This document shows, in pieces, positions 37,401-50,523 of a stretch of DNA of 64,000 nt. Made by a program: the position numbers and the translations under genes. Below the pieces are notes generated by a model. It was not told the DNA's origin, ran no database searches, and saw nothing but the letters and a program-made list of their open reading frames with translations. How positions within the stretch are numbered: the first letter of the stretch is position 1; every line of letters begins with the position of its first letter. This stretch comes from Anas platyrhynchos (taxonomy: Eukaryota > Chordata > Aves > Anseriformes > Anatidae), in contig NC_092589.1 of NCBI RefSeq assembly GCF_047663525.1, positions 105,460,001-105,524,000 of the forward strand, given 5' to 3'.

Positions 37401-40269
37401 TCTCCAGAGCAGTCCCTAAGCCACTGACTAGTAACTGAGATGTCCCATATATGTGCTCCTGACCCTAAACTCCTTACCTGAGCAGTCACGTGTAGCTCTC
37501 AGGCCTGAGAGCCAAAGGCAGTTCGCACTTTCCTATGAGGTGCTTTGCTCTCCACAAAGCACCATGTTAATGAATGCTAGCTCCAGTAAAAAGCCCTGCA
37601 AAGAAAAATTCCTCTAGAGCTTTGCTCCTTCTTGTCTTGCAGCAGGGATCTTCAGGTGAGCTGCTCCACGCTCAGCTCAGCCCCACTGGTACGACTTTGT
37701 TCACAAGCAGATAAATGCACACAGCTTTTCTCCGAAGCCAGCAGGAGCCGTGTTTGCCAGCACTGGCTTCTTTGTTGTCTTTTCGCGAGCGTACACAAAC
37801 AAATGAGTGATTGCATATACACAGACATGCTCGTGGCCAGGTAAGCCACACTCATAATCAGACAGCCCAGGGGAAGGCAGGGTGGGGTGGAGCAGAAGCC
37901 TACACGCCGCAGGGAGACGGCAGGAGCCGTGAGCTCCCGTCTCAAGAACTGCTCGGGGGGGCAGCCACGGAGGTTTTAACGCCGTCTGCCTTTGCTGCTG
38001 GAGAAGAGAGGAGACATGAGTGGGGAGACACGTGCCAAAACGCTGCGGCAGGCTGCCTGCTCTCACCTAACCCATCCCTTGCTGTTGCCCTCCCGTGCCA
38101 CCCTCAGCAGCCTCTTTCCCGCAGCAGCCCCACACCTTCACCTTGGAAAAGCCACAGCTGGGGAAACTGAGGTCTGATGGGGGGAGGAAGGAGACATGAG
38201 GGTTTGGGCACCTGCAGCTTCTGCTGGTTGTAAGCACTGAGGGCTGGGGAATCCACTTCGTGCTCTCCTGGCTGGCTCCTCAGTGGATTCGCCCTCCTGG
38301 TTTACAAACCACACAACCACACCGGGCAATAAGGAAAATTTCATGAGTTATGTAGGAGAGCAGCAGTTCTGGTGATGCCTCCAATGATGCTTCAGACAGA
38401 AGGGCTACACCAGCTTTCTGTGTCCTCTGTGTCTAGACTAAGAACCAGTCAGAGCCATCCACGAAATCCCTGGTGTGTTTTGACCCAGGCCAGACAGCGT
38501 TTTCCCAAGCTCTTCTTGGGCACGGTCTAGGAGTTTGCATTGAGAAGAGATCCTTCCCGACAGGTGGTTAGGATGTGGCCACTGTGGTTTGGAAGCTAAA
38601 GGGAACCTAGCAGGGAGGCTGTGGTAGGGCCATGCCAGCCAGCTCCACTGGTAGAGGCCAGGCCTTGGCCTTTTTAGTGTTTTTTTGAGGAGATTTGGCT
38701 TAGGAGCTCCAGCCTCCCTTGGCGCTGGAGCTAGTTCATCACCCATCACTCTGTTCTGCCGGCCATCCATCCATCACACAGGGGCCAACGCTGCCAGTCA
38801 CGCCTGCTGAGATCTGTTTGCTTGTTGCTGCGCTGCACCCACCGATCTGTGTCATGGAAAGGCCTTGACCTTCCTTATTTAGCTTTCCTAAACGCTTCAT
38901 TTACACTCGTGTGCGCTGTTTTTTCCTGCTCGACGCTAAGGCTCCTCGTTTCCACATTGAGCCTCTTTGTGCTAAGATTTCCTGCCTTTTTGCTGAGTAG
39001 TTTTGACCTTCGTTCAATAAATCAATAATCTTCCCAGAACTTAATCACCACAGCCCCCCTTACTGCCTCTGCCTTTTGTTCCAGCGCTTGCCTGGAGCGT
39101 TGATGGGATGTGTAGTGGCTGCGTTGCTCTCGGACGCAGATTAGACAGAGCACCCCTTTGTAGGGTGCTGCTGCTCAGCCCCTACCCCAGCATTTCACAT
39201 TTAAAGCCCACTTGCATGGCAGTCAGCTCGTCTCTGTCTCCCAGGCGGGTTTGCAAGGCCAGAGCTGCGACCAGGTGGATGATGTGCTCCGATGTCCAGC
39301 TCCAAGGGTGAAACCATAGAGCATAGGTTTCGAAGCATGCCCAAGATAACTTTGTCCTTCCTCTTTCCCATTTTCCCCTAATTTATGGAGAATGTGTTGA
39401 CAGCTGCAGCTTCTCTGATGCAGCAAACTTGTAAGGGGGTCCACATCCATGGGGTGCTTGGTTTCCCTGGGTGGCCAGATCCCCTGGGTTTAGCAGCTGT
39501 TCCTCTTGGCCCAAGGTGACACACTCGGGAATAAATCTGTAGGGCAAGGCTAATCTCATTTCAGGGAGATCCTGAGAGCGAGGGGTTCCTGGGACCAAAG
39601 GTTTGGAGCTGATACCTCATTAAAGCACCAGTCCTATACTGGTTCTGTAGAAGGGAACCTGGCTAGTCACCTTGGCTGGATCTTGAAAGCCCACAAAGCG
39701 AGCAGGCAAAAAAAAACAACTTGGGCAGGTTCCTGGGCTAGAGTCTGTTTCATCAGTCCTTCACCAAAGCTAACACATTTCCACAGGTCAGTCTTTTCTG
39801 ACCATGCAGTCAACACCAAGAATGGACTTCTCAATTGAAAAGGAAAACAAAAAACTATGAACATTTCTAAGGGTGTTTCTATTCCTCCAGAACAGGTCTC
39901 TTCACCCCACACCAAGTCCAGATGGATGCATTTTTTTCAGAGCTCATCCATGGTATCCCGGTAGCAAATTCTCTTCCTTTAGCAGACTGCTTCCCACTTT
40001 GACTTAAAAAGGGAAACAGGCCCTCAGCCAGAGTTTAGATCTAAATTCAGATCTACAGAGTGGTGCTCTTTCCATCTCTGTTTGTATTTGGGCCTGTCTG
40101 GCTTCCTAGGGTGAAACTCCTCTTCCAGATCTGCACAGCAAATACCAGCTCTGCTATTGTGCTCTCCGCTCCCCCCTTTGGCATACAACTTGCTGGAAAT
40201 CAGCACATCTAGGGAGATCGGTCCAAACTGCCATGGGAAACTGGCTATTTTTCTAAAATACGTGATACA

Positions 40270-40390
40270 GATCAACCACAGGTTACTGCCTAGATTACTA
40301 GCTCGTGGTACTCATGAGATCAGACTAGGTGATCATAAAGGTGCCTCCTGGCTTTCAGACCTATCAGCCCTAAATAATGCAGTAATGAAG
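40270..40390 (+). mobile_element. Old CR1 3' tail (amniote-wide subfamily)
   Basis: ATGAGATCAGACTAGGTGAT, CATAAAGGTGCCTCCTGGCT and TTCAGACCTATCAG follow the older CR1 end reading GATCAGACTAGATGATCA with a tail of CTATGA type. An old relic. Confidence 0.5.
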
Positions 40391-43300
40391 TAACATGGAA
40401 CAAAGCCACATTTGTTCATGTGCAAGGCATGTTAATGATGTTCCTTTTAAAGATGGGTAGATGGAGCGGCGGATTGATGCACTGAATTTCACCTCTAGGG
40501 ACTCGGAGTTTGGTTACGAGACAAACGAGTTTGATAGCATCAAGTAAATACTCAATGGATATTCGTCTCCATCCCCAAAACCGCCATGCAATTTGGCAGG
40601 AGCAGCAGTCTGTGCTCACGAGACGTCTAGAGGTGCTCAGGGCATTGGCAGTCCTTTGGGAGGAAGCATCTGACGGCGCTGTGCCTGGCCGTAGCCAGCA
40701 CCCTCACCCTCTCGCTTCCCCACGCACTGGCAGCACGCTGCTCCCCAGAACCACTGCAGAGAAAGCACAAAATTAAAACTGAAAGAAGGGGGAAAGAGAC
40801 GTATTTGGGTTCACAAAATGAGCTAATGCTGGGGACTAGCTGGACTGCATATGGTATCGGCTTTGATGCGTTATTAGAACTGTGAAAACTTGCAGTGTTT
40901 CAAGGAAAAGATTTTTTCCAGGCGTGAGATCAAAGCAAAAGCTAAATAATATTGGGTTAGAGAAGAGGGAACTTTCAAATGGCTGGTCTTGACTGTTTAT
41001 GTATCTAGAAATGTTGTGATAGGAGCAGCCCTTTTCTATAGGGCCCAGTAACAACAGTGTAAATCAAGCATTAACCAGAAATAGACAGCAAATTATCTAT
41101 TTTTCTAAAGAGACTTCTAAGGGAGCTGCTTTTTAGGGAAGGAGAAAAGGGTTCTGTTTTTCATAGCAGAAAAACACTCATCCAGGAGGCATCACAGTAT
41201 CTTTGTCCCAAAGCATAACAACGTTAGATATCAAATAACAGCTCTGAAACAGCTGATAAAACTGCACATGGGCATGGTTTGACACAGAGGCACGAGGACA
41301 CAGCTCAAAGTGATCTTCTCACTTGTTTGATGTCTTTTTAGACTCCTTGCATAAAGAATTCTTATTGCTTTTAAAAAAAGAGAGAGAGAGAGACAAGTCT
41401 GTGCAGTCTAGAAGGTGAGGAAGTTTTGCCTGGAAAGTGTGTCCCTGTTAGTTTAGACGTTTCATTTTAGCAGCCTTTTGGAAACCAGAATGTCTGAATT
41501 TTCACACGGAACAGCAGTGTTCGCAGGACAGCAGGGACACAGCACTGAGGCACGACAGTGGAAATTCGGAGACTCGCTGGCCGGCTGTGAGAAGAAAGAA
41601 AGAAAAGACAAAGAGGAGATGCATGAGGCTAAGACTAGGAATAGAGGGATGGCTTCACCCTTCTCAGTGCCAAACGTGATCTGATCTAATTGCACATGTT
41701 TCCTCAATAGGTATGGCAGAGACAAACCCCTCTGGGGAGCCAGCCTTCCCGTCCCAAGACAGGTGCTGAAGGCAGGGGCTGAACTGCCCACAAAGGTGCC
41801 TCTTTCCCCTCCACCAGCTCCCGGAGCCAAGGTGCCTCGCGGAGCCAAGACGCCTAATTGCCAGGTGGCTAAGACAAAGCGAGATGCATCACCCCCACAG
41901 CTAACTTACCTAATCATCATGACTCTTGTTATGTTTCCAGACGGGAAGAACAGCCAAATACTTTCAGTCTTGGATATGTTTATACGAAGGAACACAACAA
42001 GAAAGAACAAAAGTAAGGTCTCCCTCCGGGACACGGCCACGGTCTCTTTTCTGAAAGGCTTTTGGTGAACAGAGTAAAATAGCTGCTTCTCCAGACTGGG
42101 GAGAACTTTGTTTTTCCCTGTGAGGTTAAAAATCAGCCTTTTGTGTAGGGTTCACCTTGCCTGGATGGTATCGGTGTCTGAGCGACACTGCTCAGGCCCA
42201 TTCATAAAGCCAAGAAAAAGAAACCTGACGATCTGCTTCCTCCATTAATTGCAGACTACCGTACTTCCAGGCCAAATTCAATTGTTGTTGCAGAGAAGAG
42301 AATCCAAAAGTAGCACAGGCTCTTTCCTTAGCCCATTAAGGAAACACGGCCTGTTCTGAGAGCGACTTTTTCAATGACAAAGACCAAAACCGCAGATGAG
42401 GATGAGGAATTTTAAAAAGACCTTTAAAAACATCTCTTTCATTCCAATGTCTCTATAAAAAGATGGTGCAATTTGCATCCCTCTGCATACAGCCAGGCTG
42501 GTAGGTTTTGAGTAGCAAACATACCAGGCTTGGCCATCAGCCAACAATTCCCAGCTGTGGCACGAGTGACACCCAGCCACCAAAACTCAATAAACCCACT
42601 TGGTAGCTCTGGTCATTATGGCTTACTGATGGTGCGTAGCCATTGAGCTCACGGTCAGACCTTTCCTCCTGCACGATGCTCCATCACGCTGAATGTCCCA
42701 GACCTGCCCTTCTCCCTGGGGAAGGAAGAGCTGAGCCCCTCTGAACTCTGCTGAACAGAAGGCCAACAGCAGACATTGTGTCTACAGATGAAGGTGCCTT
42801 CATGGTGAGAACAGGTGGATCCTCACGAGTGGGTTTAGAGGAGCGTGAGGCTGCATTCGGTTCATTCACAATGAGATGGTGTTTACTTGTTTCTTGACTG
42901 AAGTCTTGAAATGCAAGTCAAGCAATGCCAACACGTCAGAGATCCAGTTTCCATGGCTGGAATGGTGTTGTGAAAATATTTGTGCATACATTTATATGAA
43001 TAGACATATATTTATAAAAGTATATACACGCATACGTGTTTGTCTAGAATGAGGTTTGTTCATAAGACAGAAGGCCAGAAAGAGTGTACCTCCATGTGTG
43101 CACATACATATGCCTGCACAAACATGCTTATCTGTATAAATAAATAAAATAAAAGAAGGAAAATAACACAGGGAAAATCAAGAAAGAGGCAAAAGAAAGA
43201 ACGGTATGAGACAGACAGGAAAGCCATGGAGTAGCTGAAGTTGTAAAGCTGATCATACATCCTGTGTGACCAGGATGCTCCCTCGTCGGAGGAGGGAGCA

Positions 43301-45925
43301 GCGCTGTACACTGCAGGGCCCTGACGTAGGTGTAAATCTGCAAGGTGTTACAGCAGCACCCAGACGTGGTCCTGGAGAGCAGAGACTTGACTGCTGTTGC
43401 TCTCTCTTGCTCAGCCCTAGATCTGGAACAACTTTGTTGGAGCCAGAGGAGTTACTCCAGAATTGTACCTGTGGCAGAGATAAAATCTGCTGCGCGATGG
43501 ATTAGGATTTGTGTTTCCAAAAAGAGGAATCTGTCAAAGGAAGCAAAGAAGAAACAGAGGAATGTGAGCACTCTGCCTCACACTCTTTGAAGTGCTGTGT
43601 CTTTTACAAGGGAGTAACCTAACCCACGTTTATTCCCGTGTTTTTCTTCCACAATTTACTCCAGAGATTTTCTTTAAACAATAAATAGGAAATACCCTCA
43701 CATACAGCTGTGCAGGATATCTACTTTACAAGCCTTTTTTTCCAGGGTGGGAGCTCGCCTGCTAGGCATCAGAGTCATGGAAAGAAACTACTGAACGTGA
43801 TGCAGGAAGCAACAATGCTGGCTTTCTAATTTAATGTCCATTCCACACCAAAGTTCACTGGAGCAGATATCCCTAGGTGACTACCTGCATGAAAACTAGA
43901 TGAGCTCCAGCTACAACCATCCAGCAAAAATGCTATCAACCTCCCTGCAGGGGTCTCCTTAATGTTCATAACAATCAGGGTAAAATGCAGACCTTCTGAA
44001 GCTGCTCTGCAATGGCACGCAGTCCTGCAGACCATTCACTAGGAATATAAGTGATAACTTGGAAATTCCTAAGAGGATGCTCAAAATGTCCTGGTCTGGA
44101 CAGAGATGTGGAAAAGACTGAAATGGTCTCAGATTTAGGCACTAGAAGCCCCTAAAATGTATTTATGGGTCTGAGTTGGCAGGTATGCTTGAGAAAATCC
44201 TACTCAGAGCAAGGCTATGTGCAGCCTGGACTGCGAGATTTATAATGTCAGAAGGTGACGGGGTGAGAAGCAGCCTTGTCATCAGGAGATAGAAACAGAC
44301 CAAGCTGTGTCCAGAGACCGATCACACTGACTTGGAAACACATTTGATAGAAAGCTGGAGGTGCTTCTGAGCTGTGTCCAGGTTTATGGTTCGGAGCTGA
44401 GTATGAACCAGCCAGGTACCTCCGTCCTGTCTGCAGGTAGCACAGCTTTGCATTTCAGGTGCCTGCATGGGCTGAGTGTTAGGCAGAGTTTCAAAGTGTG
44501 ATGCTGTTCTGAAAAGCGAGGAGGTGAAAGTGGGACGGTAGGTCTCTAAGCTGATTCCCTCTGTGACTCAGATCAGATATGCCCAGCTTGCAAAGGAAGA
44601 TGAGGAAGAGGTTCTCCCTCACCTTAATCTGGGAGCCAGGTTGGTTGTTTTACACTGTAGTCATTAATTCTGCCTGATTTTGCCCAGGGAAAACAGACAG
44701 CCATTTATCAAAGAATTACTCAGATGATGCAGTAAAGAGCTAAAATACAGCTTTCTACCCATGAAAACACGGGCAATCCTCCTTGGTGAACATTAGCAGA
44801 GAGTGAGTAAGTGTGTATTTATAAGCTGCGGCGATCAGTGGATAGCAGCCTCAGTACACGTGGGGTCTGATTTTAAGAAATGACTATATTCCTCAGCCAC
44901 TTTTGCAGTCACACTGGGATTGCCTGGTCATTTCAGAAAATCTGCTTCAGCTCCAGCTGTGGGCTTTCTCCGCAAGGTTTTCATTTGTAGCTGTGCAGCA
45001 TTTCAAGCTTTGTGTGTACCTGTGGCCCCGTGCACCAGGCAGAGAGAGGACTGAGCCCAGATTTAAAGTCCTGAGCCTGGGAACTTGGTAGGAGGCAGAG
45101 GAGCTACATCTGAGCCACATCGTTTTTGAAGTGTTCCCAAACACACTCACAGTAATACCATTAGCTGTCCCTGCTTGGCTGAAGCACCCTTAATACATCC
45201 CGTTAAATTCAGGCAAATTAGCGCTGTTAGCTCACTCACCAAGCCGTCCCCGCTTTTCCTTGCAGGAGGCAAGCCAGGCGAGGTGGCTGGCGCCCTGCCA
45301 CACTGTCCGAATGGCATTGCCACTGCCAGAGTGACGGGGTCGGCACAAGCCACCGTTCACCAGGTCCAAGTCGGGTTTTGCTCCATGACTACAAAAGGAG
45401 AGAAGCTAATTCAGGCAGGAAGAATATTCTGGCAGTGGTTCCTGGCAAGCGCCAAGGCCTTATTTATTATTTCATGCATTTTCTTTCTTCTGCTCATACA
45501 GTCAGTTCAGATCACATTTTGTCTTCCAGAGATAAATTAGAACCCGCAATGGGCTTCAGACCAACCTAGATGGAAGCTGCTTAAACAGAGCATGAATTTG
45601 CCCCTCTACCTTTGCTCTGATTTAAGGAAACATGCATGCCCAGATTATTTCACCTGAGGTAGCCAAGCATTAATTAATTACATAAAAGCATTTGTGAACC
45701 TGTTAAAACTATCTATTAGATGAGCAGCACTGCTATCTCCACCATCGCTCTAAACGTTTTAATTAATTTGGGGGAATTTACACATGCACGCTGTCTGCCA
45801 AATTCAACAAAAAACTTGCTTTATAAACTAATAATAGCATTTGCTTTCACTGTGAAGGAGTTATGCAAGCTCTGTATGTGCATGTAAGGGGAGAGGGTGC
45901 TGGGTTCTGCACAGAGCCAACTGCT

Positions 45926-45967
45926 GCTTGGTGATTTACCAGCAAAGCTTGGTGATTTACCAACAAA
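45926..45967 (+). repeat. 21-bp tandem duplication
   Basis: GCTTGGTGATTTACCAGCAA A (45926-45946) is followed directly by the same sequence with one substitution (45947-45967). Confidence 0.95.
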
Positions 45968-46065
45968 ACACCTTTCTCACCAATATCACATTTGCGTTAA
46001 TGTCAGCAGAGGTGCAGAGAAACGTGTGCTCAGTGTCTGACAGGATCGAGCCCATCAAAAATAGT

Positions 46066-46093
46066 AAAAATAAATAAATAAATAAATAAATAT
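46066..46093 (+). repeat. (AAAT)n microsatellite
   Basis: About seven AAAT units. Simple repeat. Confidence 0.95.
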
Positions 46094-46810
46094 TTAACAT
46101 ACTGAGAAAAATCACTATTTGCTTTCATAGAGCTATCGTGAGGCAGCAGTGGCTGGTGCTACCCTCTTTTTCTGCAGCAGATTTCACATTGCATGTAGAT
46201 AATATAACTGCACATCTGGACTCGACTGCTGGGAATTTATGGCCAGTGATTTTCAGAAGGAAAAATTACTTCTCCGTTTGACAGAATTTAAGAGGATAAC
46301 CCATTCGTTAGGTAGCCTGGTAAACAATAAAATCCTAATCATCTTTGGTGGATTAGCCACACAGGGCAAGAAGCAAGGCCTGCACAGATGTGAAGAAGCT
46401 TTGCTGAACAGGGAAATCTCAGCTCGAGGAAGGCGCAGAGCCTGCTCTGGTGGCACTTTCCTCCATGGCCACAGGAGGAGGACATGGCCTGGCAGCCAGG
46501 CTGGGTGGCATGGGAGCACTTGCTGTGGTATTCCCCCATGTCCCAGCACTGCTGCCCACACTGGCCGTGCTTCTCCACATGCCCCAACGTCCTCCAGCTG
46601 GAGGTGGATGTCCTGCAAACACCCCAAAGATCCCCCTGTCCCCACATGTTCCCACCCCAGGGTAGGCCCGGAGCCACCAGGCCTGGTTGCCCCGCTGCCT
46701 GTCCTCACACCACCTCTGCCCGCCGCTGTCCCGCTCCACAGCACGGAGGCGAAGGTATTTTCGGGAGCACTTAGACGTCGAGATAGGCATCTGGCCCCAG
46801 CCCTTCAAAG

Positions 46811-47668
46811 GTGCCGAGGCGGTGCCGTGCTGCAGCTCGGGTTAAACCCACTGCAGCGGGAGCTGGAGTGCCCCTGCGCTTGAGGTTTCTCTCCAGTTTA
46901 ACTACATCACTCCAAATCCACCTAGATAAAGCGATACAACCCTTCTTGTATAGACAAGACCGTAATCTCTGCGTTTCATCTCTCCTCGCTATTGTTCCTC
47001 CTGGCCCGGGCCTCCTGGCAGCCCTGAGCACTAATCACAGTCAGGTACAAGGATTCCTAGGGACGAGCAGAAAACTACCCCGCAAATTCATTTCCACTTG
47101 TGCTTGGCACAGGGCTGGCGCTCCAGTCCCCCGAGGCTACCTCCGTTTCGACATTTCCAGCCTGCAAGACTCAAATTTAACATTCAAAACGCATCTCCTT
47201 AATTTATCTTCTTCCCTTGATATTATCTTCCCCGTGCTGCTCAGTGATTTGTTTGTCGTTGTACCTACAGTGGTTTTGACGAAGATCCCCCTTCTCCAGC
47301 ATCCCGGCACTCAGTACACCACATCACACTGCCGCTCCGTCAGATTGCATCTCCTCTCTTTGAGGGGCCCTGAAAGTACAATTTTAAGAGAAATGTGGGG
47401 AATCCCACTCACCATCGGGCCTGTTACGGTCACCGATGCTGTGCTGCCCAGCAAGGCCTGCTGGTGTGAAGGTGGCCCCAGGGTGGTCCTGCCGCCTTGG
47501 GCAGCTCTGTCCTTTGTGGTCATCCACCTCAACTGCTTGTGCACGTCGTATTGTGCACAAATGAGAAGGTCCCAGCCATGCCATGCAAGGACTGTGTTAG
47601 TGTCCCTACAGATGTTCACTCTGGCCAGACCCTCTTCATCCCCTGCATACCAGGAGCTCACACCCTGA
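46811..47668 (+). other. Long open reading frame, 285 codons, unrecognised
   Basis: The longest open frame outside ODC1 and CR1 that is not clearly repeat-derived. It starts MPRRCRAAARVKPTAAGAG and includes a hydrophobic stretch SSLDIIFPVLLSDLFVVVPT around residues 135-155. It matches no family I know, has no visible promoter or poly(A) signal close by, and overlaps frames on the other strand. A chance frame is the likeliest reading. Confidence 0.15.
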
Positions 47669-49916
47669 GCCAGCCTTCACCTGAGAGCTGAGCCTTCCCA
47701 GCTCTATCCCTTTAATCTTTTGATTAGGCAGATGGCTCTGGATGTATAAAAATGAGGTTGGGGGTGTTGCTCGAGGTGAATGCTGAGCTCTCCCCTGCTC
47801 TGACCTCAACCTGGGTAAAGCAGAGGAGACAAATGGCAGTCACATCTGACTTGGGTCAGACTCTAGCCTGGTGGAGGTAGAAGTTGTGTTTTGTAGAAGC
47901 TGCCATAATAGAAGCTCACAACAACATCTTTGGGGCCTAGGTTATTACAAAAAAGTAATCATCAAAACCTTTAAACCAGTCAATATTCATGCAACGCCCG
48001 AGCCCTCCTAGCCTCACTTCCTGTGCAATGTTTCCCAACAGTACCTGCAACTCAATGTGCAGCTGGTACCCTTGGAAAGACCAACAAAAAGAACGATTTC
48101 TGTTTAAACAAGATTTGGAAATCAACTCGGAAATCTTCTGCAGGCTGGTCCCCATATCTCAGCAGGCTCCATTCTAACATCAGGCACAAACGTGAGGAGC
48201 TGTCAGTAGACATGCAGCAGCTCTCGGGGCTGCGTGAATACCATTTCTCCCTTGCAAAAGCTCTGGGCTCGCGGCAGGGAACCATTTGCAGTTGCTTAGA
48301 AAGCGAGGAACAACACACGGCATGCGGTCTGTGGCCTGCGTGGGCACACGGAGTCACATCCCCTTCCTCACGCTGTTCCACGGCCAGTAGTTATTTCACT
48401 TACCATGAGCTGCACTTGCTCTTCATCCAGGTAAATGTGTGCCTGTGCTTGGCGTACCGTGTCAGCTGGAAATACCAGAAGGGAAATTTGAGCAGACACA
48501 TCTGCAGGATGTGCAAATCAGCACAGAAACGAGGAATTTGGCAAGTCTCTCGGAAATGATGATAGCGGTGTTTTCTTTTTTTACATCCCATGCCTTTTAC
48601 TCATTCAGCTGGGACACTATTTCCTATTTCACGACATTTCCACATTGCATATCTACTGGGAATGTAAACACGTTCCAGGATTCAACTGCAGCTTTTTTTT
48701 GGGAGAGAAGTCACAAACATCTGCTTTCTAGTGTCACAGCCGGGGAGGCGCAGACCACGTGGGGAAGTGCTCCATGGAGGAGTGACGCAGACCGAGACAG
48801 CCCTGATGGTGAGCCCTGCACCATGGGGCCAAGCAGGATGAGCTCCACGAGCCATCCAGGGATCTGCAGCTCCTCGCAAGGAGATGAACTGCTCTGGGAC
48901 CAGCAATGGCAAAGCCACGGCCTAGAAATGGAAAAAGCAGGGGTGCTTGTCGACAGCACAGAGGGGGAAAATGAGTGTCACTGCCTAGGATGCTGGAAGA
49001 GGTGATGGGTAGAGGCTCAATGGACAGAGATGCATTTTTTTCTTTCCTATAGAAATTAATATAACCCAAGAGGGAATGAATGCTTGCAGGGGTTCACAAA
49101 ATGCACATTGTTTCAGTGCCCAGGGGCAGCATTGAGGGTGCAGAGGACGTGGACATGGGGACAGGACCATCATCACTGAGGGTTTTCAGAGGCTGTTTCT
49201 GGGGGACACAGAGATGTGGATGTCCCTAGGCCCTCGTGGCTGTATTCCAGGGAACAGAAGCACTGCTGGAACCACCACCCCTCCCCACTGACTCCTTTCA
49301 GGATCCTTTGAGCCAGCCAAGGAGAGCAGAACAACCCCAGTGCCCTCACAGGACAGCACAATTGTTCCCTGCAAGGCGTGCTGTCTACTGAGGACCACAG
49401 CCTGTATGGTGTAACACACACAGAGTCATGCACAGGCTTTGGTTTACAGCTTTCCCCATTTATACGATCTCATTTTAGTCTCTACTTCACTCTCCCCAGT
49501 TTGGTATGATAATACCAGAGCACTTTGCTGTCCCCTCTATAGTCGATCTTGCACTTTACTCTTACAATCCCTTCCCCGATATTAAATTTCTGCTCCATTT
49601 TCTGCTTCTACAGAGACACACTCTCTTCAAGGCAGTGCAATGCCATCATGTAGCTATTTTTTGGAGGTTTGGCCCTAAAAATCCAGCCAAAAGGGCTCCA
49701 GAATTGGTGAGGAATCCAGGATTGCTGTTCCAGCTGACTGCTCTGTCCCCCTGCTCTGCCTGCTGCCTGGGCACCTCCTCTGCCTCGCGCTGCCTTCACC
49801 AATGGAGGAGGTCATTGCTTCTCCTGTTTTGGGCTAGTGGTAATGCCAGCTCACTAGATTCTGGCATGGAGATGGCTTATAGAAAACATAGAAGAAATGA
49901 GGGTGGGTGCTCCCAC

Positions 49917-50085
49917 AAATCACAAAATATCCCAAGTCGGTAGGGTCCCACAAGGATCATCGAGTCCAACTCCTTGGTCCCTAAAGGACCACCCAAAAAA
50001 ATCACACCATATGTCTGAGAGCATTATCCAAATGCTTCTTGAGCTCTGATGGGCTAATACAGGAAATTCATGCCATCTGCTATTT
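49917..50085 (-). mobile_element. CR1 LINE 3' fragment (antisense)
   Basis: Read on the plus strand: ATCACAAAATATCCCAAGTC, GGTAGGGTCCCACAAGGATC, ATCGAGTCCAACTCCTTGGT, then CCCTAAAGGACCACCC; this is the complement of a CR1 end with its tail at 49917. It lies 440 bp from the plus-strand CR1 at 50.5 kb, in opposite orientation, and belongs to another, older subfamily. Confidence 0.8.
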
Positions 50086-50523
50086 CCTACCAGACGTTAC
50101 TGTTCTTGCTACTCCGGCCAAAGCACATTGAGTCTTCAACCAACAGAGTTTGCAGCCAGGCACCTTACATTTAAGCTGGCATCAATCCCTGCTCCATAAA
50201 GCATGGCTGGGGATGGTGACCTGTGGCCAACGGAGGGCAGCAGCCTCCCGAAGCACCCCATGAATCATGCCAGTCACCAGCTCAGGCATCACCAAACCCC
50301 AAACCAGGCAGTCATGGTCACTGTCATAGGACCTTCTACACGCGGTCTTAAATAAGCTCTGAGGTTAATAACGAGCACAGCATCTCACACAGAGAACCCT
50401 GATACATCTGCTAATTACCCACACAAGAATTAAGTTGTGATAATTAGAAGATCAGATAATGATGCCTGGGAAACACCAGAGCAGAAATGTTGGTTCAGTA
50501 ATGAGATGCATGTTAAGTACCTC

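Larger units (their letters stand above)
30069..40269. other. Non-coding stretch
   Basis: No host exon recognised. It holds a MIR-like element (32.3 kb), a 25-bp direct repeat (34.6 kb), a GTTA microsatellite (about 34232-34247) and two possible ancient LINE relics (36.4 and 37.3 kb). A 234-codon minus-strand frame at 33449-32745 has no domain. Confidence 0.5.
40391..49916. other. Non-coding stretch
   Basis: No exon recognised. It contains a GA microsatellite (about 41380-41392), RY dinucleotide runs near 43000, a 21-bp tandem duplication (45.93 kb) and (AAAT)n at 46066-46093. Two long plus frames (46239-46883 and 46811-47668) are treated separately. Confidence 0.5.

Noticed and set aside
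46239..46883. 214-codon plus-strand open frame
   Set aside because: Overlaps three minus-strand frames and one plus-strand frame of similar length; GC-rich, no domain.
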